From NCBI GenBank assembly GCA_030584025.1, contig CP129487.1:2232001-2296000 (forward strand): a stretch of DNA of 64,000 nucleotides, read 5' to 3'. A program made the position numbers and the translations under genes. Every line of letters starts with the position of its first letter. Position 1 is the first letter of the stretch. Shown one piece after another: positions 44,199-53,500 of this stretch. The notes beneath the pieces were generated by a model that saw only the letters and a program-made list of their open reading frames with translations, searched no databases and had not been told where the DNA came from. Source of the stretch: Cyclobacteriaceae bacterium (GTDB lineage: Bacteria > Bacteroidota > Bacteroidia > Cytophagales > Cyclobacteriaceae).

Positions 44199-44436
44199 CT
44201 AAACATAAAGAAAAAAAAACAAGATAGATTTCACTCTTCTCAAAAAAATTATAGTGTCGAAATACAACGTTTTGTACACCTTATAATTATCAGATTCACA
44301 GCTAATTGTCACCATAACGATTTCAATTCAAAATTTGGTCTAGTATAAAGCTACTGGATGAAATAGTACAATTTACCAGTTAAAAAGCCATAAAGTTCTC
44401 TAGGTTTGGCATCTAATTTAGGACTCAATGGTTTGT

Positions 44437-44747
44437 AACACGGATGCACATCTACAGATTAACAGGAGAGTCTTCCGCGCCATGAACAGTCTTGCATTTC
44501 AATCACGCATCATCTTTGGTGCGGGATAAATTAATAATCATTAGCCCCGACCTCACGGTCGTGGCTATCGAGATGTCGCCCTTACAGGGCTCTTAACCTA
44601 AACAGAATTTAATCAACAGCATCAATACGGCTATAGATACAAAGCTCGGTAGGAGCGACATCATAATAGAAAAGAAAATTAACATTAACGTGTCGACTGC
44701 GACCTACCCATGAAATGCGCCATTGCTTACAACACGGATGCACGCCT
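44437..44747. repeat. Dispersed non-coding repeat, copy 2, with flanking direct repeats
   Basis: Same block order as copy 1 (39117-39375). Hairpins CGACC/GGTCG (44548-44561), GCCCT/AGGGC (44578-44590) and GCTC-x/xGAGC (44644-44656, one mismatch). GATGTCGC near 44573 is complementary to GCGACATC near 44654, which could close a larger structure. AACACGGATGCAC occurs at both ends (44437-44449 and 44731-44743). Confidence 0.8.
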
Positions 44748-44788
44748 TTAAATCAGGCGAACAATACACACTCATTCATCTTCTTAAC

Positions 44789-44818
44789 ATCAGAGTCCTC
44801 TTCGAGTGACTCTGATGG
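44789..44818. repeat. CATCAGAGTC palindrome, simple form
   Basis: CATCAGAGTC (44789-44798), a 10-nt centre CTCTTCGAGT, and GACTCTGATG (44809-44818). This is the uninterrupted form of the elements at 42505 and 42636. It lies just past the stop of the 70-aa membrane protein gene and may also end its transcript. Confidence 0.85.
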
Positions 44819-44826
44819 GGTATTAT

Positions 44827-45039
44827 TCATTTTTTCAATATTCTGTATTTTAGGAATTTCAGTGAAGCGGTAGCTAAAACAAATGATGAGAAATATAGTA
44901 TTCTATCAAGATTTATCTGATTGCCTTGGACGATCACAACAACTAGTGCCATTAAGGTCACTACTGAAATAGGAACTAGGAGTAATAAGAAAAAATTAAT
45001 AACTCTTATTAGAGCCTCTCTATTCATTTTAGTCTTCAA
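44827..45039 (-). CDS. Small two-helix membrane protein, 70 aa
   Basis: Two hydrophobic segments (about 10-36, INFFLLLLVPISVVTLMALV, and 44-62) with a basic C-terminus (LKYRILKK). No family recognised. Position behind the 118-aa gene and close to an RHS cassette makes an immunity-type or membrane-accessory role possible, but nothing in the sequence proves it. ATG 45027 (MNREAL) is an alternative start. Confidence 0.5.
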   Translation of the reverse strand: MKTKMNREALIRVINFFLLLLVPISVVTLMALVVVIVQGNQINLDRILYFSSFVLATASLKFLKYRILKK

Positions 45040-45085
45040 TTATTTATTCGGACCATTCGTCCTATCTCTCCGGCTACAGGGACAT

Positions 45086-45442
45086 TTACTGCTCAATTGC
45101 CTTATAAATTAGCTCGCGCCCTGCATCTCCATATAAGCTATAATTCCATTCATTTTCATTACGAATTAACACTTGAACATACTTTGGATCATCCCATTTT
45201 ACAGTTCCTAAATGTGCTAGAAAGGACGCAACATCGAAATGATTGTAGGAACCTATATAAATAGGACCGATAATACTTTTAGTTCCACCATACCATGCTG
45301 TAAAAGGTTCAACATTGACACTCTCCACAGAACGAATGTCCAAGGACAAATTCCTATAGCTAAATGAGTTTACTTCCCTAATTCTTTCCTCTTCATCTTC
45401 CGAGCCTGAAAAAACCAGAATAACTGTAGTCACAAAACTCAT
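45086..45442 (-). CDS. Protein of unknown function downstream of cas6, 118 aa
   Basis: A short hydrophobic start (MSFVTTVILVFSG) followed by acidic residues, then a folded-looking alpha/beta part (GPIYIGSYNHFDVASFLAHL, KYVQVLIRNENEWNYSLYG). The N-terminus resembles a truncated signal peptide without a lipobox. Not recognised. It begins 32 nt after the cas6 stop on the same strand and is followed by the 70-aa membrane protein. AT-rich like the RHS tip. Confidence 0.5.
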   Translation of the reverse strand: MSFVTTVILVFSGSEDEEERIREVNSFSYRNLSLDIRSVESVNVEPFTAWYGGTKSIIGPIYIGSYNHFDVASFLAHLGTVKWDDPKYVQVLIRNENEWNYSLYGDAGRELIYKAIEQ

Positions 45443-45474
45443 AATGATATTGGAAATTCAAATTATTGTTTTCG

Positions 45475-46278
45475 CTACGCATACACCGCATCATGCTGCG
45501 AGTTTTGCTTCAGGGAGGAATCTCCCCCGGCAATGTCGAGCATGCCAAAACCTTTGTGGCAGAAATAGCCGAGGCCATTTTCATACACGAAGCGTTGCAC
45601 CTCAGGCGCGGCATACAGGGTGAATGGGAATGTATACCCACGCACTTCAAATTTTACATCGTTGTCATACAACGGATAAATGCGGGCGAACTTTTTACCG
45701 GCTGCCTGCAGGCGTTGTAAATACCCAGGGTCGGGTACCAATTGGAATTTATAAAATGAAGCAAGCTGCTCTGGTGTAAACTTACCGGTTTGCTCCATGC
45801 GTGCAATAGTAGAATCGTATAACAGGTCGGAGAACTCATCACTTTCCGGGGAGATGAACTTCTTGCCCTGCTCATTATTGAAGGACGTCATAATGGGCAC
45901 AATGGGTGATATACACAAAAACTTGGCTTCAGTTTGAATGGTCACTGGCAACTCTTCTTCAATAGAGTCCGGCACCAGGTGCAGGCTGCCAATCATGATG
46001 TCCTTTTGCTCAAACAACTGGGCTGTGAAGTAGCTCATAAACTCGCGGTCGCCACAGGCAAACACGAGGGTAACTTTTGAGGAATAGAAATGAAGTCCTT
46101 TACGGCTGATTTTCGTTTGGCCTTTGAGTCCGGAAAAGTTGAATTGTGTATATGTCTGGTAGGACTTATCCGGACCAAACATCAGCAGCCCTTTAATAAA
46201 CTGAGCCAATAAATATTGGTGGTGAAACGGCACGTATGCCCCCCTGTTCTTAAGCGAAAAAATAATCCTGGTTCTCAA
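45475..46278 (-). CDS. cas6: Stand-alone CRISPR-associated endoribonuclease Cas6, 267 aa
   Basis: Cas6 cleaves CRISPR-repeat RNA at hairpins. The sequence has two ferredoxin-like halves: the N-terminal RIIFSLKNRGAYVPFHHQYL with His residues that could serve catalysis, a middle FLCISPIVPI strand, and the C-terminal glycine-rich loop GLGYFCHKGFGMLDI diagnostic of the family. Length is normal. The start is TTG 46278; an in-frame TGA lies two codons upstream and no ATG is available. No CRISPR array, Cas1, Cas2 or effector is in the window, so this copy is orphan. Confidence 0.85.
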   Translation of the reverse strand: MRTRIIFSLKNRGAYVPFHHQYLLAQFIKGLLMFGPDKSYQTYTQFNFSGLKGQTKISRKGLHFYSSKVTLVFACGDREFMSYFTAQLFEQKDIMIGSLHLVPDSIEEELPVTIQTEAKFLCISPIVPIMTSFNNEQGKKFISPESDEFSDLLYDSTIARMEQTGKFTPEQLASFYKFQLVPDPGYLQRLQAAGKKFARIYPLYDNDVKFEVRGYTFPFTLYAAPEVQRFVYENGLGYFCHKGFGMLDIAGGDSSLKQNSQHDAVYA

Positions 46279-46399
46279 GCGTCAAAAAATAAATGGGGTT
46301 AAAAAATACAAAACCTCAAACCCCGCTTCAACCTGATAATGAGCGGATTATAAAGCTACGAAAAAGTAAAAAATCAGGAAAGAATGATGTAAGGAATAT

Positions 46400-47497
46400 T
46401 TACACATTGAAGCGAAAATGCATGATATCGCCATCGGCAACCACGTATTCCTTGCCTTCAATGGCCATTTTTCCGGCTTCGCGACAACCCGCTTCAGTTT
46501 TATACTGCTGATAATCAGCCAATTTGATAACTTCTGCCTTAATGAACCCCTTTTCGAAATCGGTATGAATTACCCCGGCCGCCTGAGGTGCCTTCCACCC
46601 CCGTTTTATCGTCCAGGCCCGAACCTCTTTCTCCCCAGCTGTGAAATAGGTGATCAGGCTGAGCAGACTATACGATGCACGGATCAGTTTAGCCAAACCG
46701 GACTCATCAAGTCCATATTCTTTCAGAAAGGTTTGGCGGTCTTCTTCGCTTTCCAACTCAGCAATCTGGGCTTCAATGGCGGCTGAAATAATAACCACAT
46801 CAGCGCCTTCGGTTTTAACCAATTCACGAAGGGCATCTACGTGTTTGTTTCCGGTGAGCACCGAGCCCTCATCCACGTTGGCTACGTAAACCACCGGCTT
46901 TGCGGTAAGCAGTTGAAGGTCCTCGATAGCCTTTTTGTCTTCTTCACTTACCTCAACGGCACGGGCATTTTTACCTGCCAACAACGCCTCTTTATACAGA
47001 CTGAGGGTACCTAATTCTTTCTTTGCTTTTGCATCGCCACTTTTGGCAATCTTCTCAAGCCGGTTAATCTTCTTTTCAACTGATTCTAAATCCTTAAGCT
47101 GTAACTCAGTGTCAATGATCTCTTTATCGGCAACGGGATTAACCCTTCCATCAACGTGCACAATGTTGTCATTATCGAAGCAGCGCACCACGTGAACGAT
47201 GGCATCTACTTCGCGGATGTTGGCCAGAAACTGATTACCCAACCCCTCCCCTTTGCTCGCTCCTTTTACAAGTCCTGCAATGTCAACAAACTCAATGGTT
47301 GTCGGGATAACTTTTTGGGGATTAACCAATCCTTCAAGCACCTTTAAGCGCGGATCAGGAACGGAGATTACCCCCACGTTTGGCTCTATGGTACAAAAGG
47401 GGAAGTTTGCAGCCTCGGCCTTGTTATTGGAGAGCGCATTAAACAAGGTTGATTTTCCGACATTCGGCAATCCTACGATTCCACATTGCAAGCCCAT
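46400..47497 (-). CDS. ychF: Redox-regulated ATPase/GTPase YchF, 365 aa
   Basis: Obg-family P-loop protein that binds ribosomes and prefers ATP. G1 GLPNVGKSTLFNAL, G3 DIAGLVKGASKGEGLGNQFL, the coiled-coil insertion (about 125-200) and the C-terminal TGS domain (ITYFTAGEKEVRAWTIKRGW, then AGVIHTDFEKGFIKAEVI and YVVADGDIMHFRFNV) are complete. Transcription likely starts after a TATATTTG box on the minus strand at 47524-47531. Confidence 0.98.
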   Translation of the reverse strand: MGLQCGIVGLPNVGKSTLFNALSNNKAEAANFPFCTIEPNVGVISVPDPRLKVLEGLVNPQKVIPTTIEFVDIAGLVKGASKGEGLGNQFLANIREVDAIVHVVRCFDNDNIVHVDGRVNPVADKEIIDTELQLKDLESVEKKINRLEKIAKSGDAKAKKELGTLSLYKEALLAGKNARAVEVSEEDKKAIEDLQLLTAKPVVYVANVDEGSVLTGNKHVDALRELVKTEGADVVIISAAIEAQIAELESEEDRQTFLKEYGLDESGLAKLIRASYSLLSLITYFTAGEKEVRAWTIKRGWKAPQAAGVIHTDFEKGFIKAEVIKLADYQQYKTEAGCREAGKMAIEGKEYVVADGDIMHFRFNV

Positions 47498-47523
47498 AGT
47501 AAGCGGTTTAAAAAATTAAGCCG

Positions 47524-47531
47524 CAAATATA
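47524..47531 (-). promoter_or_regulatory. TAnnTTTG -7 box of ychF
   Basis: Read on the minus strand this is TATATTTG, a perfect match to the Bacteroidota -7 consensus, 26 nt before the ychF ATG. No good TTG -33 element is seen. Confidence 0.45.
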
Positions 47532-47567
47532 GCAGGAAGGCTCTAACGGGACACCGGAACTATAAAA

Positions 47568-47593
47568 AAAGCCCTCCGGTATCGAAGGGCTTT
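47568..47593 (-). terminator. Terminator of the DUF3276 gene
   Basis: AAAGCCCT (47568-47575) pairs with AGGGCTTT (47586-47593). On the minus strand the hairpin is followed by a run of seven T. It lies 22 nt after the DUF3276 stop. Confidence 0.88.
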
Positions 47594-47614
47594 GTCGTAT
47601 AGGTTATAGGTTGT

Positions 47615-47980
47615 TTAATCCCATTTAAGTTCACCATCTTGCGATGTTTTGGCGGATGGCGCTACTGCTTCCTCACCTTCATGGTGTTCGTGAACATGAT
47701 CAAACTGATCGAAATCTACATCCGGGAGCAACTCCTTTTTAACGTGATTTACGGTGTTTGTCAGGGCTTCCATGAACTTGTTAAAGTCCTCCTTGTACAG
47801 AAAAATCTTATGCTTTTCGTAGGTAAACCCATCTTCCTTAAACCGTTTTTTACTTTCGGTGATGGTGAGGTAGAAATCGTTTGAGCGGGTCGACTTCACA
47901 TCAAAAAAATAGGTTCTTTTACCGGCTTTTACTTTCGCAGAGTAAATCTCATCTCTGCCATTAGTCTTGTTCTCTTCCAC
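47615..47980 (-). CDS. DUF3276 / PUR-alpha-like nucleic-acid-binding protein, 121 aa
   Basis: Small protein of the bacterial Pur-alpha family, which binds single-stranded DNA or RNA. Readable signature: IYSAKVKAGKRTYFFDVKST, NDFYLTITESKKRF, GFTYEKHKIFLYKEDFNKFM and an acidic, His-rich C-terminal tail (HVHEHHEGEEA). Length is typical for the Bacteroidota members. It has its own terminator and is upstream of ychF on the same strand. Confidence 0.88.
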   Translation of the reverse strand: MEENKTNGRDEIYSAKVKAGKRTYFFDVKSTRSNDFYLTITESKKRFKEDGFTYEKHKIFLYKEDFNKFMEALTNTVNHVKKELLPDVDFDQFDHVHEHHEGEEAVAPSAKTSQDGELKWD

Positions 47981-48153
47981 AATCCTGCAGGTTTAAAGGT
48001 TGGTTTAGGTGATTTTTATCGTGTTAATATAGTATTTTGGATGGTTATTGCAAACTAAGCCAACCACCTGAAAATTTCTGAGTCCGCTTAAATCCATTTA
48101 TATAAGCCAAATGGCCAGTTTTTTTAACCTTACAAATTTGCCCCAACACTGAA

Positions 48154-49062
48154 ATGAAATTGAATCTGAATGAAATACGCCCCTCCGGCAATCTTGAACT
48201 GCTGGCGCGCCAGTTGGTAGAAGGCTTTATTACCGGTTTGCACAAATCGCCTTACCACGGATTTTCAGTCGAGTTTGCCGAACACCGCCTGTATAATGAA
48301 GGGGAAAGTACCCGCCATATCGATTGGAAAGCCTACGCCCGAACCGACAGGTTGTATACCAAGCAGTATGAAGAAGAAACGAACCTGAGATGCCTGATTG
48401 CCATCGACACTTCCCCCTCTATGTTCTACCCAGCTGATTCGTATGCAAAAATTCGGTTTAGTATAGTAGCCGCATCTGCCCTCGCGTATATGCTCAACAT
48501 GCAGCGCGATGCGGTGGGGTTGTGCCTGTTTTCAGATACCATTGAAACGCTCACCCCGATAAAATCTACTCCTTCACACCTCGATAAACTGCTCATCCAG
48601 TTAAGTGGCCTTCTTGGCAGAAAACCGGGCAAGCAATCCACCAACGTGGCGCAGGTGCTACACGAAGCCGCTGAGAAGATTCACAAGCGTTCGCTGGTGA
48701 TCTTATTTAGCGACATGTTTGATGGCGATCAGAACAGTACGGAAGAAATCTTCAAGGCACTCCAGCATCTGAAACACAACAAGCATGAAGTAATTGTATT
48801 TCATGTATTGGATTACGAAACCGAACTGGCATTTACCTTTGACGACAGGCCAATCGAATTTATTGACCTGGAAAGCAATCAGAAATTAAAGCTAAACCCG
48901 GCTGATGTGCGCGAAACGTACCAACAGGAAGCAAACCGGTTTTATGAGCAACTCAAAATGCGCTGCCACCAGTATAAAATTGATTTTGTAAAAGCCGATG
49001 TACGGGATGATGTCAATACCATCCTCCAAACCTACCTGATCAAGCGGGCTAAAATGCGTTGA
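48154..49062 (+). CDS. DUF58 / von Willebrand A-like protein, 302 aa
   Basis: DUF58 proteins usually pair with MoxR AAA ATPases in metal-ion or envelope maturation systems. Here the DUF58 core reads HGFSVEFAEHRLYNEGESTR, HIDWKAYARTDRLYTKQYEE and LRCLIAIDTSPSMFY (vWA MIDAS DxSxS), followed by SLVILFSDMFDGDQ. It ends two bases before the convergent ferredoxin gene. No moxR gene is adjacent in this window. Confidence 0.9.
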   Translation: MKLNLNEIRPSGNLELLARQLVEGFITGLHKSPYHGFSVEFAEHRLYNEGESTRHIDWKAYARTDRLYTKQYEEETNLRCLIAIDTSPSMFYPADSYAKIRFSIVAASALAYMLNMQRDAVGLCLFSDTIETLTPIKSTPSHLDKLLIQLSGLLGRKPGKQSTNVAQVLHEAAEKIHKRSLVILFSDMFDGDQNSTEEIFKALQHLKHNKHEVIVFHVLDYETELAFTFDDRPIEFIDLESNQKLKLNPADVRETYQQEANRFYEQLKMRCHQYKIDFVKADVRDDVNTILQTYLIKRAKMR

Positions 49063-49064
49063 GA

Positions 49065-49415
49065 TCAGGCTTCAGCATGCAAGTATGCCTTGCGGGCAGC
49101 CAGCACTTCTTTTGACTCCACATGATCCGGATCGGGCACACAGCAATCTACAGGGCAAACAGCTGCACATTGGGGCTCTTCATGGAAGCCTGTACACTCG
49201 GTACACTTGCCGGAAACAATATAATAGAACTCATCTGAAACCGGCTGTTGTGCTGTCTTGGCATCGATAACCGAGCCATCTTCCAGTTTTACCTCGGTTA
49301 ATTTGGTGCCGCCAGCCCAGTTCCACTCGCGGCCGCCTTCATATATTGCTGTATTGGGGCATTCAGGTTCGCATGCTCCACAATTGATACACTCGTCTGT
49401 AATTTTAATAGCCAT
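49065..49415 (-). CDS. Ferredoxin with two [4Fe-4S] clusters, 116 aa
   Basis: Electron carrier. Cluster motifs are CINCGACEPECP (residues about 9-20) and CTECTGFHEEPQCAAVCPVD, with the longer spacing in the second motif typical of YfhL/2[4Fe-4S] Alvin-type ferredoxins. The 30-residue insert between the clusters (EWNWAGGTKLTEVKLEDGS) and the C-terminal helix fit that type. Divergent from the acyl-CoA reductase gene at 49510. Confidence 0.93.
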   Translation of the reverse strand: MAIKITDECINCGACEPECPNTAIYEGGREWNWAGGTKLTEVKLEDGSVIDAKTAQQPVSDEFYYIVSGKCTECTGFHEEPQCAAVCPVDCCVPDPDHVESKEVLAARKAYLHAEA

Positions 49416-49509
49416 GATTGAGTAATTTCGCGCGTTAAAAATCCGGTGGTAAAAGTAATCTTCAAAATGTTAATCATCAAACACAACCGGCCATTCAAAA
49501 GTTTATAAC

Positions 49510-50520
49510 ATGACCCAGGAAAAACAACTTTCTGCTTTTGTTCAATTAGGGGATTTCATTCGTAACCTTGATCATGAAACCCTGACGCAACTGTCGAGAG
49601 AAGCTGCCAACGAAAACCCTTGGTTTACAGAAGCCAATGTCCGGTTAGCCCTTTCAGGCATCCAACAAAATCTTACCAAAGAAAATCTGAATCAATGGAC
49701 TTCGCAATATGATTTTAGTCAGGTATCTTCCAAAACAATAGGCCTTGTCATGGCCGGCAACATTCCATTGGTTGGGTTTCATGATCTGCTCGCTGTACTC
49801 ATCAGCGGCCATAGAGCGATAGTTAAACTAAGCTCCAAAGATTCGAAGCTGATCAAATTTCTACTGGAAAAACTTTTTATTATTGAACCCGATCTTCGGG
49901 CATCTGTTACCATTCAACAGCAAGCGCTTGCAGGTTTTGATGCTGTTATTGCCACAGGAAGTGATAACACCGCAAGACACTTTGAATATTACTTTAGAAA
50001 CGTTCCCAACATTGTCCGCAGAAACAGAACCTCATGCGCCATCCTTACCGGAAAAGAATCGCAGGTAGAACTCCAAAGGCTGGGTGAAGATATTTTCTCA
50101 TACTTTGGATTGGGCTGCCGTAATGTTTCCAAACTTTTCGTACCCGATAGTTATGATGTAACCAACCTGTTTCAGCCCTGGAATGATTTTGAGCCGATCA
50201 TTCATCATCATAAGTACGTCAACAATTACGATTACCAGAAATCAATTCTACTCGTTAACAAGGAAACATTTCTCGATAATGGATTCGTATTACTGCAAGA
50301 ATCAGAAAGGCTGGTATCCCCCATTGCCGTGTTGTACTACCAACGATACACTTCCCTCGAGGAGATAACTAACCAGCTAAAGGTTATGGAAGAAAAAATT
50401 CAGTGCGTTGTTGGTCATGCACCTCCGGCTACCATTCCATTTGGGCAGGCGCAGCATCCTGCCTTATGGGATTATGCTGACGGAGTTGATACAATGACTT
50501 TTCTTACTTCTATTCGCTAA
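49510..50520 (+). CDS. LuxC-like acyl-CoA reductase, 336 aa
   Basis: Reduces acyl-CoA to an aldehyde with NAD(P)H. The family-like motifs are GLVMAGNIPLVGFHDLLAVL, GHRAIVKLSSKDSKLI, NIVRRNRTSCAILTGKES and FSYFGLGCRNVSKLFVP, with the candidate catalytic Cys in GLGCRN. It is shorter than LuxC (about 480), lacking the N-terminal part, as in the common Bacteroidota form. No luciferase or thioesterase genes are nearby. Its stop overlaps the adhesin stop by 4 nt. Confidence 0.9.
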   Translation: MTQEKQLSAFVQLGDFIRNLDHETLTQLSREAANENPWFTEANVRLALSGIQQNLTKENLNQWTSQYDFSQVSSKTIGLVMAGNIPLVGFHDLLAVLISGHRAIVKLSSKDSKLIKFLLEKLFIIEPDLRASVTIQQQALAGFDAVIATGSDNTARHFEYYFRNVPNIVRRNRTSCAILTGKESQVELQRLGEDIFSYFGLGCRNVSKLFVPDSYDVTNLFQPWNDFEPIIHHHKYVNNYDYQKSILLVNKETFLDNGFVLLQESERLVSPIAVLYYQRYTSLEEITNQLKVMEEKIQCVVGHAPPATIPFGQAQHPALWDYADGVDTMTFLTSIR

Positions 50521-53500
50521 GGTTTCACACCTCGCAGAATTTCAACCCAACCTGTAAACACCTGTCCATCAGCTTGCAGGCGGTAGTAGTACACACCATC
50601 CGATTCATCGCCACCATTCCACGCGTTATCGTTGGTATAGTTGTTCGATGAAAACACCTGCTTACCCCAACGGTTGGAGATGATTAGTCTGGCACCTGTA
50701 CCCGGTAAATTGCGGATGGTAAATGTATCGTTATGCCCATCACCGTTTGGTGTAAAGATGTTCGGAATAAATATATCCGTATCGAGCGGTATATCAATTT
50801 CAACCACCACTTCACAACCTAACGCATCCCTCACAGTGACTTCATACTTACCCGCATAAAGACTATTTAATTGAGCCTCCATACGCAGTGATGACGGATC
50901 ACGATTTACCACCGTGAAATCCTGGAAGAAAAACTGATTACCGAATATGGGTTCAGTCAGCTCTACCTTAATCTCATAATCCTCTTCACCACTCTCTTGC
51001 AAAATTACGCGCATAGATCCCGTAGGAAGATCCGGATAGGATTCCATTATATTTTCAAAATCAGAAATACCCAGTGCTGAGGCAGGACCTGAAATAGTAA
51101 AGGACTGGAAATCGGTGGATACCACACAACCATTCAATGCTGTTTGATCCTGTATAATGCGCAATTGATAGCTGCCATCCACCAGGCTACCGATCGTGTA
51201 TGCATCCAATGCTTCCAGGAAAGTAATGTTACCGGTAAGCGGAATACCATTTGAAACAAGTTCGTACGTATAGTCTACAGCGGGAGCACCTGTGATGTTG
51301 CTCAGTACAATGCCGCCACCTTCACCAAAACAGATTTCGTTATTTGCCGCACCTGCAAAGCTTACTTCAAACACTCCACTTATGGTTAATGGTCCTATTT
51401 TCGTAGGACATTGCGCACCTAATGAGCGCAACCATACAAAATAATCACCATTGGATAAGTTTGGAACAACTACGGTTAACCCACCGGCTGCTGTAAAGTC
51501 ACCCGATGTGGGTACAAACAATGGATCTGTTGTAACTGCAAACTCATACGTGCCTACATCCAACAAGGTAATGACTATACTTCCGTTTGTGCCGCCTGAG
51601 GTACAATCTGGGTTATTGATTACCGGTGGTGCCGTATTCACAAAACCAGGGAATGAAACAGTACGCGGGAAAGATTGTTGACAACCAGCATTATCGGTTA
51701 CAACAAAGTTGTAGTTACCCGCTGCCAGATTACTGAACACATTTCCGGCAGGAAGGCCAACCGGAACCTCTGAACCAACAGGACCAAACAGGAAGGTGTA
51801 CGGTCCACCATCGCCACCGGCAGGTAAGGTGTTGATCGTTATGGACCCATCATTATTGTTACAGGTGGCTGGTGATGCAGTAAGATCAGCCGTAATCTGC
51901 GGATTGGTATCATTGATCGTTACCGTTACCGTAGCAGGACATTGATCCGATGCATCATCGCGAATCAGCACGGGATACGTTCCGTTAGGCGGAAGCGTAG
52001 TGATGGTTTGACCCGACAGGAAAGTAATCCAGTTGGTACCATCCAATGAATATTCAAAAGGCGAGTTGCCGCCAGCAGTAACTGTAAATATGGCCTGACC
52101 AGTTGGCTGACCAAAACACAAGGCATCTACAAAATCAGAAGCGGTAGCTTGAACAGTAGTTTGAACATCCAAGACATAAGGCTGTTGACAAACATTACCT
52201 ACAACATCTTCAATACGGTACTCATAGGTATCAGGCGATAACCCGGTGAACGTATATACGCCTGATGGTCCAACCTGTGTAAGTGTGCCAGCGGTTCCGA
52301 TAAGTTGAATAATATAATTACCGGCTGTTAAGCCAACAATATCCAGTGTAATGACACCATCATTCTGGTTGCTGCAAGATGGACGCTGTGTTTGTGCATC
52401 AACAACTGTAATCGTATAGGCAAAACAATTCAATCCTCCACATCCTACGGTTGCATTTGGCACGGTAAACGTGGCTGTGTTGGTACAGCCTAATAAAACA
52501 TCTTCCACAATAATGGTGTAGCTGCCATGCACCACGGCACTAATATCTTCTGTTGCTGCTGTAAATCCAGATGGACCAGACCAGGTAATGTTGTAAGGCC
52601 CAGGAGTTCCTCCTATGGTTACATCCAATGCACCGTTGAAGGGTGCCGTGCACCTGTCGTTTGCGGTTGCGCTAACTAAGTTAATCGTAACCGTGGTGGC
52701 ATTTTGCGGAACGGTTAACACAAAACTGTTGGAACAACCAATGTTCGTATCTTCTACCACAAGTGTATAATCACCGGGTTCAAGACCCGAAATATCTTCA
52801 GAAGTAGAGACAAACCCACTCGGGCCTGTCCAATCAAAATCATAAGGGCCGGCCGTTCCACTTACTGATGTTATTTCAATCGCACCGTTAAATGGCGCAA
52901 GACAATTTGAATTAGGCGTAATGTTTTGCGTAATGGAAATTACAGGAGCAGCATTCGGAACAGTAATAATTTGAACCGACTGACAACCTAAAATCTGATC
53001 CTCAGCCGTAACTTCATAATCACCGGGTTCCAAATCGGTAATGGTTGCTCCAGTTCCTATAAAGCCATTCGGGCCTGTCCACGAAAAATCAAACGGCCCG
53101 GCTGTTCCACCACCACTGACTGTAATGGCTCCATTGAATGGCGCGATGCACGTTGAGTTACTGGTTACATTGTCAACACTTATCGTCACAACTGGTGTGT
53201 TATCACCCACAGTAAATGTTACAGTAGTCTGGCACCCCAAACCGGTATCGGTAACGGTTACGTCATAATCACCATGAACAAGCGCTGTAATATCCTCATC
53301 AGCAGAGTCAAAACCATTCGGTCCATCCCAATCGAACGTGAACGGCCCCGGAGTTCCGGAAACTGTAATGTTCAATGCACCGGTAAACGGAGCAATGCAA
53401 GTGGTATTCGGAACAGATGAATCTAATGTAACCGTGATCGGAGGCGTGTTGTCTCCAACCGTTAATACATAAGAGTCCGTACAGCCATTGGTCTGATCTT

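Larger units (their letters stand above)
44199..44826. other. 628-bp spacer with dispersed repeat copy 2 and a CATCAGAGTC palindrome
   Basis: No gene is supported. AT-rich sequence before the RHS tip (44199-44430) shows no RHS remnant in frame. The repeat occupies about 44437-44747, and the simple palindrome is at 44789-44818. Confidence 0.65.
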
